Shown: positions 1-8,315 of the stretch, piece after piece
Layout: the number at the start of each line of letters is the position of its first letter
Numbering within the stretch: position 1 is the stretch's first letter
Program-made: the position numbers and the translations under genes
Assembly: GCA_036656615.1 (NCBI GenBank)
Contig: JAVXHY010000004.1
Location: 1 to 64,000 of the forward strand
Source of the DNA: CAUPWF01 sp036656615
GTDB taxonomy: Bacteria; Bacillota; Clostridia; Lachnospirales; Lachnospiraceae
DNA: 64,000 nucleotides
Direction: 5' to 3'
Notes under the pieces: generated by a model
Told to the model about the DNA's origin: nothing
The model's input: the letters and a program-made list of their open reading frames with translations, nothing else
Databases searched by the model: none

Positions 1-2127
1 AGCGGCTACACGGTAAAATATAACACAAACGGCACGGCAATTGCAGATAGGAATGTGACATGGGTGCAGGGGGTTTTACCCACCGATACCCCAACGCGTA
101 CGGGCTACTCCTTTGACGGTTGGTATCACAAGGGGAACAAGGTTACCATTGCGGCAACCTATGGAATGCTTGCAGGTACGGACACCCCATCCATCACGCT
201 AGACGCAGGGTGGACGGCGAAAACCGGATATACCGTACACTATAACAGTACCGGCGGTACGGCGGTGCCGGACAAAACGGATGTGGCATGGTCGGACAAC
301 AGTCTGCTGCCACAGAACAATCCTACCAAAGCAAACTTCGCCTTTGGCGGCTGGAAACTGACGAAAACCGAGACAACAGTGACCAGTGCCACTACTTACA
401 GCCAGCTGGCTGGTTCCGACCAGATTACCGCCATCACGCTGGACGCTGTTTGGAATATGCTGGCAAACAACACTGTCAGCTACGAAACTAGCGGCGGTAC
501 CATCTATACCGACAAGACAAACGTCTTGCCAACCGACAGCGGACTGATTCCCACCACTGCACCTGTGCGTGCCGGCTATGAATTCATTGGCTGGATGTGC
601 GGAACGAAAACTGTAACGGCGGCAACCATATATAGCGACCTTACTGCAAACAACACCGTCACCCTTACCGCAAAATGGAGGGCAAGAAGCTATACCATCA
701 GCTATTCAGAGGGCGGCTTTGCTTCCGTAGCCAAGGGCTGGGATGACAGCGGGCTGATTGGCGGTAAAACACCGACCAAGGACGGCAACACCTTCGATGG
801 CTGGTACTATGGCAACACCAAGATCACCGACGCCACCAAGGTTTCTCAACTGATACCGCAAGATCATACAACTACCGTTACCCTCACGGCAAAATGGAAT
901 GAGGACAGCTACACCATCGCATACGCATCAAATGGCGGTAGTAGCTTCACACCAAAGACTGGCGTGAAATATAGCGCGTCAAATCTTCTGCCCGACAGCG
1001 CACCTATTCGTTTGGGCTACACCTTTACCGGTTGGCAGTGCAAAGGCACACCGGTTACCACCGATACCATTTGTGGTACTCTGGCAAATCAGGCGGTGGG
1101 CGGCGTCATTACCCTAAGTGCAATCTGGACGGCAAAAACCGGATATACCGTACACTATAACAGTACCGGCGGTACGGCGGTGCCGGATCAAACAGGCGTA
1201 ACGTGGACGCAGACAGCTCTTACCCCTGCCGTAAATCCCACCCGCCCCGGCTACGAGCTTAAGGCTTGGGTGTCCGGTCGTACTACAGTTACTCCATCCA
1301 CCGCCTACGGCACGATAGCGGCAGATGATGCAACAGGCTCATCGGTAACGCTGGTGGCTCAGTGGAACAAAGCCGCAAGCTATACCGTGTCCTTTGATAC
1401 TGGTGCTGGCACGCCGGTGGCGGACAAAACCAATCTTACATGGGACAGCAGTAATCTACTGCCACTGGGCGACATCGCCCCCGCCGGGTTCCAGCTGACT
1501 GGCTGGACATTCCAGGGCATGACGGTCACTCAGTCCACCACCTACGGGGAGCTGGCGGCAATCTCAGGGGGCGGCCCTGTGGTGCTGACAGCGGTCTACG
1601 CACCGAGCCCCAGCGGCAACGGCAAAGATGTGCAGGGCAAGGTCGTTGAAAAAGTGGAATCGGCGGCGGTCTACAAAATCAACATCAGCTGGGGACCGAT
1701 GACCTTTGAACATTCCACCAACCGCACATGGAATCCAGGCACCCACAGCTATGAGGTAAAACAGCAGGGATGGATCAACGAACCATTTGACGGTGTGAAC
1801 AATCGCATCATTATCGCCAATCATTCCAATGCGGATGTAGAGGTGAGCTTCCTTGTCACCGTGGAAAATCCAAACCCGATGAAAGACGTAACCATTGCTA
1901 TTCGTCAACAAAACCAAGCGAATGGTCAGTTGGCGGATAAGATGACCCTATCCCGTGTGCCGACCGAAACGGCCCCTGCGCCGGAGCTTTCAGCCTATCT
2001 ATGGCTGGTGGGTACACCGCAGAACTCTAGCATCTTGAATCAGCAGGACTACTCTAAATTCGGCGTCATCCATGTGAGTATTCGAGGTACAGGAAGTGCA
2101 CTAACACCGAAGAATGCGCAACCATAA
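1..2127 (+). CDS. secreted InlB/Listeria-Bacteroides repeat protein, 3' part
   Basis: The reading frame is open from base 1, so the start lies outside the window and the GTG at 55 is not the real start. The visible 708 residues hold about seven tandem repeats of 70-85 residues of the Flg_new/InlB B-repeat type, each with a YTVxYxxxGG opening, a P-x-R/K-x-GY/F core and a GW near the middle. After about residue 535 comes a different C-terminal domain (motif ISWGPMTFE, then WNPGTHSYE) of a kind I associate with Firmicutes surface proteins. No LPXTG, choline-binding or SLH anchor is visible, so the protein may be secreted or anchored by an upstream domain. The gene is much richer in G and C than its neighbours, which suggests transfer or a different selection history. 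Family assignment rests on repeats seen directly; an adhesin-like role is inferred. Confidence 0.85.
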   Translation, partial: SGYTVKYNTNGTAIADRNVTWVQGVLPTDTPTRTGYSFDGWYHKGNKVTIAATYGMLAGTDTPSITLDAGWTAKTGYTVHYNSTGGTAVPDKTDVAWSDNSLLPQNNPTKANFAFGGWKLTKTETTVTSATTYSQLAGSDQITAITLDAVWNMLANNTVSYETSGGTIYTDKTNVLPTDSGLIPTTAPVRAGYEFIGWMCGTKTVTAATIYSDLTANNTVTLTAKWRARSYTISYSEGGFASVAKGWDDSGLIGGKTPTKDGNTFDGWYYGNTKITDATKVSQLIPQDHTTTVTLTAKWNEDSYTIAYASNGGSSFTPKTGVKYSASNLLPDSAPIRLGYTFTGWQCKGTPVTTDTICGTLANQAVGGVITLSAIWTAKTGYTVHYNSTGGTAVPDQTGVTWTQTALTPAVNPTRPGYELKAWVSGRTTVTPSTAYGTIAADDATGSSVTLVAQWNKAASYTVSFDTGAGTPVADKTNLTWDSSNLLPLGDIAPAGFQLTGWTFQGMTVTQSTTYGELAAISGGGPVVLTAVYAPSPSGNGKDVQGKVVEKVESAAVYKINISWGPMTFEHSTNRTWNPGTHSYEVKQQGWINEPFDGVNNRIIIANHSNADVEVSFLVTVENPNPMKDVTIAIRQQNQANGQLADKMTLSRVPTETAPAPELSAYLWLVGTPQNSSILNQQDYSKFGVIHVSIRGTGSALTPKNAQP
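211..272 (+). repeat. 62-bp direct repeat, copy 1
   Basis: This stretch inside the InlB-type gene is repeated at 1126-1187 with a single difference that I can see (gga versus gca near the start). It encodes the junction between two protein repeats. Confidence 0.85.
1126..1187 (+). repeat. 62-bp direct repeat, copy 2
   Basis: Second copy of the repeat at 211-272, in the same frame and orientation. Recombination between the copies would delete 915 bp (305 codons, about four protein repeats) and keep the frame. Confidence 0.85.
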
Positions 2128-2156
2128 CGAACGAGGCAACAGAACAAATTCCCATC

Positions 2157-2191
2157 ATGCCGGAGAATGCCCTTTTGACATTCTTCGGCAT
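2157..2191 (+). terminator. terminator after the InlB-type gene
   Basis: A 13-bp stem (ATGCCGGAGAATG pairing with CATTCTTCGGCAT through one G-T wobble) closes a 9-nt loop. It is followed by a weak T-rich stretch (aatttgtcatttta). Confidence 0.7.
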
Positions 2192-2205
2192 AATTTGTCA
2201 TTTTA

Positions 2206-2234
2206 TTGACAGATATAAATTCTTCTTGTAAAAT
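2206..2234 (+). promoter_or_regulatory. sigma-A promoter of the hybrid kinase gene
   Basis: TTGACA at 2206-2211 and TAAAAT at 2229-2234 are separated by exactly 17 bp, just behind the preceding terminator and about 115 bp before the kinase start. Confidence 0.65.
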
Positions 2235-2348
2235 AGAAAGAAGGTGATATGGTGTGTTTATAATTTTATACCATTACCATTTGTGAAATTTGAGAGCAGC
2301 AACAAATTGGTTGACTATCAATGAATGGTTCCGGAAAGAAGGATTTTT

Positions 2349-5300
2349 ATGAATAATAATTATAGTGATTTGCTTGGTGAAACGATTTCCAGCAATATAA
2401 TGATTCGATATATGGAAATTGGACTTTCCTACCAGTATATAGGACAGAAAATGCTCGATTTTTTGGGTTATAATTCGGAAGAAGAATGCTATCAGACACT
2501 GGATGGCAAGCTTACAAATCTTATTCATCCAGATGATATTCAATTTGTTATGGAACGTGTAAATCAACAATTAACCGATTTTGGAGAATATACCATTGAA
2601 TATCGTATTTGTAAAAAAGATGGAAGTTATGTATGGATACAGGATAGGGGGAAAAGCATAGAAGCGCCAGATGGGAAAATGCTTGTTCTTTTCACTTATT
2701 ATGATTTATCCAAGCAAAATGTTATGGGGGTATCGGATGAAGCAAGGCTGTATGCTGATATTGTGAATCAGTCAACACATGGCATATATGTAATTGAACA
2801 GGAATCACTTAAATTGCTGTATGTAAACCATGCAATGGAAGAAATGTTTGCAAATGCAGGAATTCATAATTATTTGGGGGAAAAATGTTTTTGCGCTTTA
2901 AGACACCGTAATGAGCCTTGCAAAGAATGTTTTGCCTATCCAATCATCAATGCAGATGAGCCAAGGGAAGTATATTTGGACTTTTTGTCAGCATACTATT
3001 CTGTTGTGTCACATGCTATAGAGTGGAGGGGGATTCCTGCCTGTGTTATTTATCTTTCAGACATTTCTGAAGGAAAATATACAAGACTGGAACTGGCCAA
3101 AACCAAGAAAAAATTAATAGCCGCAATTGATCATGCAGGTTTAGCTTATTGGGAATATGATATTATAAATAATAGAGCATTCTTGAATTCTATTTCTACA
3201 ACGGAATATGTATTGGATGAGGTGATTGATAATTATCCTGCTAGACTTTATGAGACAGGGGCAATTCACCCAGACAGTATTTCAATGTATGAGTTCTTGA
3301 TTCAGGAAGTTAGAAAAGGGAAGCCTACGGCTAAAGCAGATATTAAAACAATAGATGCTCAAGGAAAATTACTATGGAAACGAGTTAAATTCACAACCAT
3401 GTTCGATGAAGACAACAAGCCATTTTGGGCAATTGCTACTGCTGAAAGTATCAATGATTATAAGGAACTGGAAAATCGTTTTGCTACTGTTTTGGAACAG
3501 AATCATATTGATACATGGCTATATGATTTTTCTCGAGAAACCATTATTCAAAATCACAATACGGAGGATATTTATGGCATTTATGGCATGGAGATTCCCA
3601 ATGCTCCAGAAAGTCTCATTGAACGCAAACGTTGTCATCCTGACGATGTAGAACTCTTTTTAGAGTTCTACAGAAAGCTTCGGCAAGGAGAACAACAAGT
3701 ATCTGCCACCGTACGTTTGTGGGATATTCGTAAGCAAGGTTACATTTGGAAACGCTGTACCTATACAATTTTGCCAAATCGTGATGAAAAACCGATTTAT
3801 GCTTTGGGGAGTGCGGTTGATGTAACGGATCAAATTGAGGTAAAACAGAAATATGAAAATGCGATACAATATCATTATCGTACTCTAGGGGAAAATGTTA
3901 TTCTAGCGGGTCACTGTAATGTTACTCAAAATACTATCCTTGAATTGGAAGATAGGACGGGTTTAGATGTGAAACGTCGTTTTGGAATGAATCGAGAGGA
4001 ATTCTTCCGCGGTATAGGGTCTTTGATTCCGAATAAAGAGCAGCAGGATGTTTTTTGTAATACATTTTTAAATGAAAATATTAGAAATAGTTTTGAATTA
4101 GGTATTACCAAACACGATTATGAATGTACAATTGGTCTTGAAAATAATCAAAATATTCGTTGGATCTCAACTCATGTGGATACGGCTTTACAGCCAGAGA
4201 CAAATGAATTGATTGGATTTTTGACCGTGACTGATATCACAGTTAGTAAAATGCAGGAGCAGGTTTTGGATGTGGTCATTCAGTTTGACTATGACTTTGT
4301 GGCACATCTTAATCTTTATTCCAACACTACAGTATTTTATAATAGTAAAAACCAAAGATCTAAGTTTAAGGATTATAAGTATGGTGTTCCTTATATTTAC
4401 TCGGATGCAGTACAGCATACTTCAGAATGTTATATTACAGAAGAGGATCAGAATTTTTATACAGAAAAAATGAAGATTAAAAATGTAATTATGGAGTTGG
4501 AAAATAAAGATAGTTATGAACTTACTTATCATCTGCGAGAAACAAATGGAGAAATCCGGACAAAGAAAACAAGATTTGCTATGTATGACAGGACTGCTGG
4601 AATTGTAGTATTTAGTCGAGCTGATGTGACAGATATGTTGGTTCAACAAGAGAAGCAAAAAATAGCATTATCAGAATCTTTGACCATTGCACAACAGGCA
4701 AATAGTTCGAAATCGAAGTTTTTGGCTTCTATGAGTCATGATATTAGAACACCAATGAATGCAATAGTAGGTATGTGCAATCTTGCAATTTCAGATGAAC
4801 AAAATACAAAGCAAGTCCATGAGAGTTTACAGGTGATTGAACAATCATCAGCTCTATTACTTTCTATGATTACAGATATTTTGGATATGAATCGAATAGA
4901 AAGTGGGAAGATGGTTCTTACGAATGAGACCTTTTCTTTTTCAGAACAGTTGAAACTTGCACTAGGAAGAGCCCGTGGATTAGCAAGCAAAAAGCATCAA
5001 ACTGTGGAATTGATTGTTGATATTACACATGACAGCTGCAATGGAGATATTGTCCGAATTCATAGGGTAATTGATAATATACTTACAAATGCACTAAAGT
5101 TTACTCCGGAAGGTGGTACAATTACTTATCGATTAACAGAGTCCATATTAGAACATAAACATATCAGTCTCTATCGTTTTGAAATTTCGGACACCGGTAT
5201 TGGCATTAGTCCAGAACAGCAACCATATATTTTTGAACCATTTTATCGGGTGCAAAATTCTATGGTTTCTCAGATCGAAGGTACGGGTCTAGGTCTTTCT

Positions 5301-5858
5301 ATTGTGAAAAGTGTAGTGGATTATATGGGTGGAACTATTACAGTTCATAGTAAACTAAATGTTGGAACTACGTTTATCATAGAGCTTCCACTGCATTTTA
5401 GAGAGGGCGAATCAGAAGGACTAGAAGGACTAAAAGTTGCTGTAGATTCCTTTGACATATCTGGGATGCACGTGTTACTTTGTGAAGATCATCCAATGAA
5501 TCAATTAGTTGCAACGAGAATTTTAGAAAAAAATGGAGTAGATGTAACTCTGGCAGATAATGGGCAATTAGGATATCATATATTTATGCAAAGTAAGCAG
5601 GGCGCCTTTGATGCTATTTTAATGGACATTCAAATGCCGGTAATGAATGGGTATGAGGCAACGCAAGCTATCCGTAAATGCAGTCATCCACAAGCAGAGA
5701 CAATTCCTATTCTTGCGATGACGGCGAATGCATTTTCAGAGGATGTACAAAAAAGTATAAAAGCCGGTATGAATGATCATCTTGCCAAACCAATTGAGCC
5801 CAAACAACTAAGCGATACACTTGCAAAATATTATCATCAAGGCGTGAAGCAAAACTAG
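2349..5858 (+). CDS. multi-PAS hybrid sensor histidine kinase/response regulator
   Basis: I place the start at ATG 2349 because AGAAGGA lies five bases upstream; an earlier in-frame ATG at 2325 has no such site. The 1169-residue protein has no obvious membrane segment and should be cytoplasmic. The first ~750 residues are a string of about five PAS/PAC domains (motifs such as HPDD and KDGSYVWIQDR). Next come a HisKA domain with SMSHDIRTPMN (phospho-acceptor His near residue 797) and an HATPase with DNILTNALKFT, DTGIGIS and GTGLGLS. A C-terminal receiver has phospho-acceptor Asp in LMDIQMPVMNG (near residue 1093) and Lys in AKPIEPKQL. No output regulator gene lies next to it, so its target is unknown. 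The PAS ligands cannot be read from sequence. Confidence 0.93.
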   Translation: MNNNYSDLLGETISSNIMIRYMEIGLSYQYIGQKMLDFLGYNSEEECYQTLDGKLTNLIHPDDIQFVMERVNQQLTDFGEYTIEYRICKKDGSYVWIQDRGKSIEAPDGKMLVLFTYYDLSKQNVMGVSDEARLYADIVNQSTHGIYVIEQESLKLLYVNHAMEEMFANAGIHNYLGEKCFCALRHRNEPCKECFAYPIINADEPREVYLDFLSAYYSVVSHAIEWRGIPACVIYLSDISEGKYTRLELAKTKKKLIAAIDHAGLAYWEYDIINNRAFLNSISTTEYVLDEVIDNYPARLYETGAIHPDSISMYEFLIQEVRKGKPTAKADIKTIDAQGKLLWKRVKFTTMFDEDNKPFWAIATAESINDYKELENRFATVLEQNHIDTWLYDFSRETIIQNHNTEDIYGIYGMEIPNAPESLIERKRCHPDDVELFLEFYRKLRQGEQQVSATVRLWDIRKQGYIWKRCTYTILPNRDEKPIYALGSAVDVTDQIEVKQKYENAIQYHYRTLGENVILAGHCNVTQNTILELEDRTGLDVKRRFGMNREEFFRGIGSLIPNKEQQDVFCNTFLNENIRNSFELGITKHDYECTIGLENNQNIRWISTHVDTALQPETNELIGFLTVTDITVSKMQEQVLDVVIQFDYDFVAHLNLYSNTTVFYNSKNQRSKFKDYKYGVPYIYSDAVQHTSECYITEEDQNFYTEKMKIKNVIMELENKDSYELTYHLRETNGEIRTKKTRFAMYDRTAGIVVFSRADVTDMLVQQEKQKIALSESLTIAQQANSSKSKFLASMSHDIRTPMNAIVGMCNLAISDEQNTKQVHESLQVIEQSSALLLSMITDILDMNRIESGKMVLTNETFSFSEQLKLALGRARGLASKKHQTVELIVDITHDSCNGDIVRIHRVIDNILTNALKFTPEGGTITYRLTESILEHKHISLYRFEISDTGIGISPEQQPYIFEPFYRVQNSMVSQIEGTGLGLSIVKSVVDYMGGTITVHSKLNVGTTFIIELPLHFREGESEGLEGLKVAVDSFDISGMHVLLCEDHPMNQLVATRILEKNGVDVTLADNGQLGYHIFMQSKQGAFDAILMDIQMPVMNGYEATQAIRKCSHPQAETIPILAMTANAFSEDVQKSIKAGMNDHLAKPIEPKQLSDTLAKYYHQGVKQN

Positions 5859-5890
5859 AATGACATATAAGCTTTTTATATATTACAAAT

Positions 5891-5937
5891 AAAAAAGATG
5901 TCTCCTGCTTTTATAAAAACCAGAGGACATCTTTTTT
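5891..5937. terminator. bidirectional terminator between convergent genes
   Basis: AAAAAAGATGTC and GACATCTTTTTT form the outer stem with A and T tracts on the two sides. It can stop the kinase transcript and the convergent gene on the other strand. Confidence 0.85.
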
Positions 5938-5940
5938 GTT

Positions 5941-5987
5941 CCCGCGAGCAAGGAGCCAAATTTGATGCCTAGCAGCTTGCCACGGGG
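5941..5987. repeat. intergenic palindromic element
   Basis: Directly after the terminator, an imperfect inverted repeat (CCCGCGAGCAAG ... CTTGCCACGGGG) surrounds a CCAAATTTG palindrome. It is GC-rich against an AT-rich background and unnecessary for termination. It resembles dispersed palindromic units of clostridial genomes, but only one copy is seen here. Confidence 0.4.
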
Positions 5988-5994
5988 TCTTTGA

Positions 5995-7149
5995 CTATTG
6001 TAGGAGTTCAATAAAGGCACCAAGTCTTGTATCTATTTGTGCCTGATCAGCAGTAGAATAATCGGTATTGATTGCCATATAAGAAATGCCTTTTTCCTGA
6101 GTCACGTAGGTTTTGATTGCATCTGATTCAATCGCAAAGGTATGGCAGGCTTGTAAGAGGACTTCAATGATACCATCAGCCTGATATTCATCTATTTGAG
6201 TCCCTAGGGCATCTAATCGACCTAAGTTAGGGCTCATAACAGAACAATTTACACGTAAATATTTTTCGGAAATAGCGGTAATTGGATCCATTGTTTCATC
6301 AACAGGATCTTTTTTCTCACGAGGACCGCAGCAGTTCTCAAATCCAACAACATCTGCACCTAGTTCTTCAATTCGTTTAATTACCTTGTCCATGACGCCA
6401 GTGGTTGGACAGCCAGTGATCAAAACACGAGGTCTGGAAGATTTGCCTTTATAGTCGGTTTCGTATAATTTATGAAGCTCTTTGGTTCTGGTTTCTAAAT
6501 ATTGAATTTTCTCTTCTAAATCAACTGTAAATTCATTGGAAGATATGATTGTGTTGATTTCATATCCGGTAATAGGAGATGGTTTTAATCGTGCCACCTC
6601 AAAAAACTCTAAAATTGCTTTACGTTCTCGATTTTTCAGATGAATGGCTTCCCTTATGCGTTCATTTGTAATGGTTATTCCATAGAATTTTTCTAAGTCT
6701 TCTTTAACGCTGATGACTTCTTGTTTCCAGAAATCAAGTGCTCCACGTCCAGTCGCTCCAGGGGGAAGCTGCATGATATGACAATGCTTTAATTCACCCA
6801 TTAATTCATACATTTTCTTTTTGCCATCACAGGTGGTTTCAGCGAGAACCATATCGGAAAAATAAAAGAATGGACATCGATCTGTTACAGCAGCACCATA
6901 GCTTGCTTTAATCAATGGACATAGATTTTTCGGAAGCCGTATTTCGGAAGCTGGAATATTATCTTCTCCAATTCCACATAGGACAACTGCAACTGCATCG
7001 GCTGCTTCTATCAATTCCCATGGTGTGTAGGTGCAAAATACGCCAACCACACGGCGTCCTTGATCTTTCAGATTTTTCATGGTTAAAAATGCTTTTTTTC
7101 GAGCTTCTGGGTAGGTTTCAAAATTGTCCGGTAAATGTAATTCTGGCAT
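5995..7149 (-). CDS. double-cubane-cluster protein, 2-hydroxyacyl-CoA dehydratase family (YjiM-like)
   Basis: The 384 residues align by motif with the HgdB/YjiM family (COG1775): NLCPLIKASYG, TDRCPFFYFSD, ETTCDGKKKMYEL, ITGCPTTG, ENCCGP and LLQACHTFAIE. These conserved cysteines ligate a double-cubane [8Fe-9S] or [4Fe-4S] cluster in characterised relatives, which reduce small substrates after ATP-driven electron injection by a separate HgdC-type activator. The partner subunit and the activator are not in the window, so this is more likely a stand-alone double-cubane protein than half of an amino-acid dehydratase. It is transcribed divergently from a LysR-type regulator gene. Proximity to the organometal cluster is suggestive only. 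The natural substrate is unknown. Confidence 0.85.
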   Translation of the reverse strand: MPELHLPDNFETYPEARKKAFLTMKNLKDQGRRVVGVFCTYTPWELIEAADAVAVVLCGIGEDNIPASEIRLPKNLCPLIKASYGAAVTDRCPFFYFSDMVLAETTCDGKKKMYELMGELKHCHIMQLPPGATGRGALDFWKQEVISVKEDLEKFYGITITNERIREAIHLKNRERKAILEFFEVARLKPSPITGYEINTIISSNEFTVDLEEKIQYLETRTKELHKLYETDYKGKSSRPRVLITGCPTTGVMDKVIKRIEELGADVVGFENCCGPREKKDPVDETMDPITAISEKYLRVNCSVMSPNLGRLDALGTQIDEYQADGIIEVLLQACHTFAIESDAIKTYVTQEKGISYMAINTDYSTADQAQIDTRLGAFIELLQ

Positions 7150-7276
7150 AGTTATATAATCCTCCTAATTTTCTTCATATGTTCGGCGAGACGGTTTGAC
7201 TCACTCTTTCTATTATAATACAGAGTAAAAAAAATGAATAATAGAAAAAACAAATACCCATATCAGAAATACCGAT

Positions 7277-7305
7277 TAGACACTTTTTCGGGGTTCTTCT
7301 ATAAT
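7277..7305 (+). promoter_or_regulatory. promoter of the LysR-type regulator gene
   Basis: TAGACA (7277-7282) and TATAAT (7300-7305) are spaced by 17 bp, about 38 bp before the regulator start. On the other strand a TATAAT (7212-7217) lies upstream of the divergent double-cubane gene but has no convincing -35 box. Confidence 0.6.
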
Positions 7306-7342
7306 AAAAATAGAACAAAAGATAGAAGTGAGGATTAGGAGG

Positions 7343-8245
7343 ATGAACCTAGAACAAATTAAAACATTTATATGTGTTGTAAATCATAAAAGTTTTTCTA
7401 AAGCAGCAAAAGAGTTGTTTTTATCACAGCCTACAATTAGTACCCATATTAAATCATTGGAAGAGGAACTGGAAGTGCAGCTTTTGGTACGGTCCACCAA
7501 GGATGTTGTTCTAACAGAAGTAGGACTTACATTTTATCCATATGCAGTAAAAATAACTGCAACAGAGAATGAGGCGTTGATGCAGTTACACGGGGAAGCA
7601 TTTGATATTCAAGGGAATGTGACTTTTGCCGTATCAAGTGTACCGGCTAATTATTTGATTCCACCTTTTCTTTCCTATGCTTTTCAGCGCAATCCGGGAG
7701 TATCCTATAAGGTTGCTGAAAGTGACAGCATGGATGTGATACATAAGATCAGTCATTATGAAGCAGAGATTGGAATTGGTGGGGTAAACAGTCAGAATAA
7801 AAAATGTGTTTTTGAGCCACTAATGAATGATCAGATTGTTCTGATCACACCAAATACAGCATATTATCGTAAGATGGACGGAGAATTTCCCATGAAAACA
7901 TTAAGGGAGGAACGATATGTAAGACGAGAAGCAGGAAGTGGTACAAAGATGGCATCAGATGCATTGGAAAAACAGCTGGATTTAAGTTTTCATGAAAAAA
8001 ATGTAGTCGCTCAATTAGGAAATACAGAAAGTATTAAGCATGCTGTATCCGAAGGAGTAGGAATTGCATTTATCAGTAAATTGGCAACCCGTGAATTCTT
8101 AACATTGGGAAAGATTCTTTCCTTTGATTTAAAGGAACGGTATGCACAGAGGGAATTTTATTTGATTTATCATAAAGAACGACTGCTGTCGCCGGCAGCA
8201 GTTAATACAATTGAATTGTTAAGAAAGTTTGCAAAAAGCAGATAA
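7343..8245 (+). CDS. LysR-family transcriptional regulator
   Basis: The 300-residue protein has the usual LTTR length. Residues 1-60 form the winged HTH (SFSKAAKELFLSQPTISTHIKSLEEEL), shown here by SKAAKELFLSQPTIS. The remainder is a periplasmic-binding-like effector domain. I chose ATG 7343 because the protein then starts MNLEQIKTF as is normal for the family; a GTG at 7328 is in frame but would add a basic stub. The gene faces the double-cubane gene and precedes the organometal cluster, whose divergent promoter region holds a palindrome of the T-N11-A kind used by LysR proteins. It is therefore a candidate regulator of either neighbour. The effector is unknown. Confidence 0.9.
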   Translation: MNLEQIKTFICVVNHKSFSKAAKELFLSQPTISTHIKSLEEELEVQLLVRSTKDVVLTEVGLTFYPYAVKITATENEALMQLHGEAFDIQGNVTFAVSSVPANYLIPPFLSYAFQRNPGVSYKVAESDSMDVIHKISHYEAEIGIGGVNSQNKKCVFEPLMNDQIVLITPNTAYYRKMDGEFPMKTLREERYVRREAGSGTKMASDALEKQLDLSFHEKNVVAQLGNTESIKHAVSEGVGIAFISKLATREFLTLGKILSFDLKERYAQREFYLIYHKERLLSPAAVNTIELLRKFAKSR

Positions 8246-8265
8246 ATAACTATTTATGAAATGAT

Positions 8266-8307
8266 AAAAGAGTCACAGGCAAAGGGTTTTTGCTTGTGAC
8301 TCTTTTT
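8266..8307. terminator. bidirectional terminator
   Basis: AAAAGAGTCACA and TGTGACTCTTTTT pair around a GGCAAAGGGTTTTTGCT inner part. It separates the LysR gene from the convergent substrate-binding protein gene and can serve both. Confidence 0.85.
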
Positions 8308-8315
8308 GTTGGGTA

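Noticed and set aside
1564..1917. Minus-strand frame of 117 codons inside the InlB-type gene
   Set aside because: It lies opposite a repeat-rich coding region, has no ribosome site and its translation has no recognisable features.
2274..2570. Minus-strand 98-codon frame at the kinase start
   Set aside because: It overlaps the kinase promoter-proximal coding part on the other strand, and its composition is that of a shadow frame.
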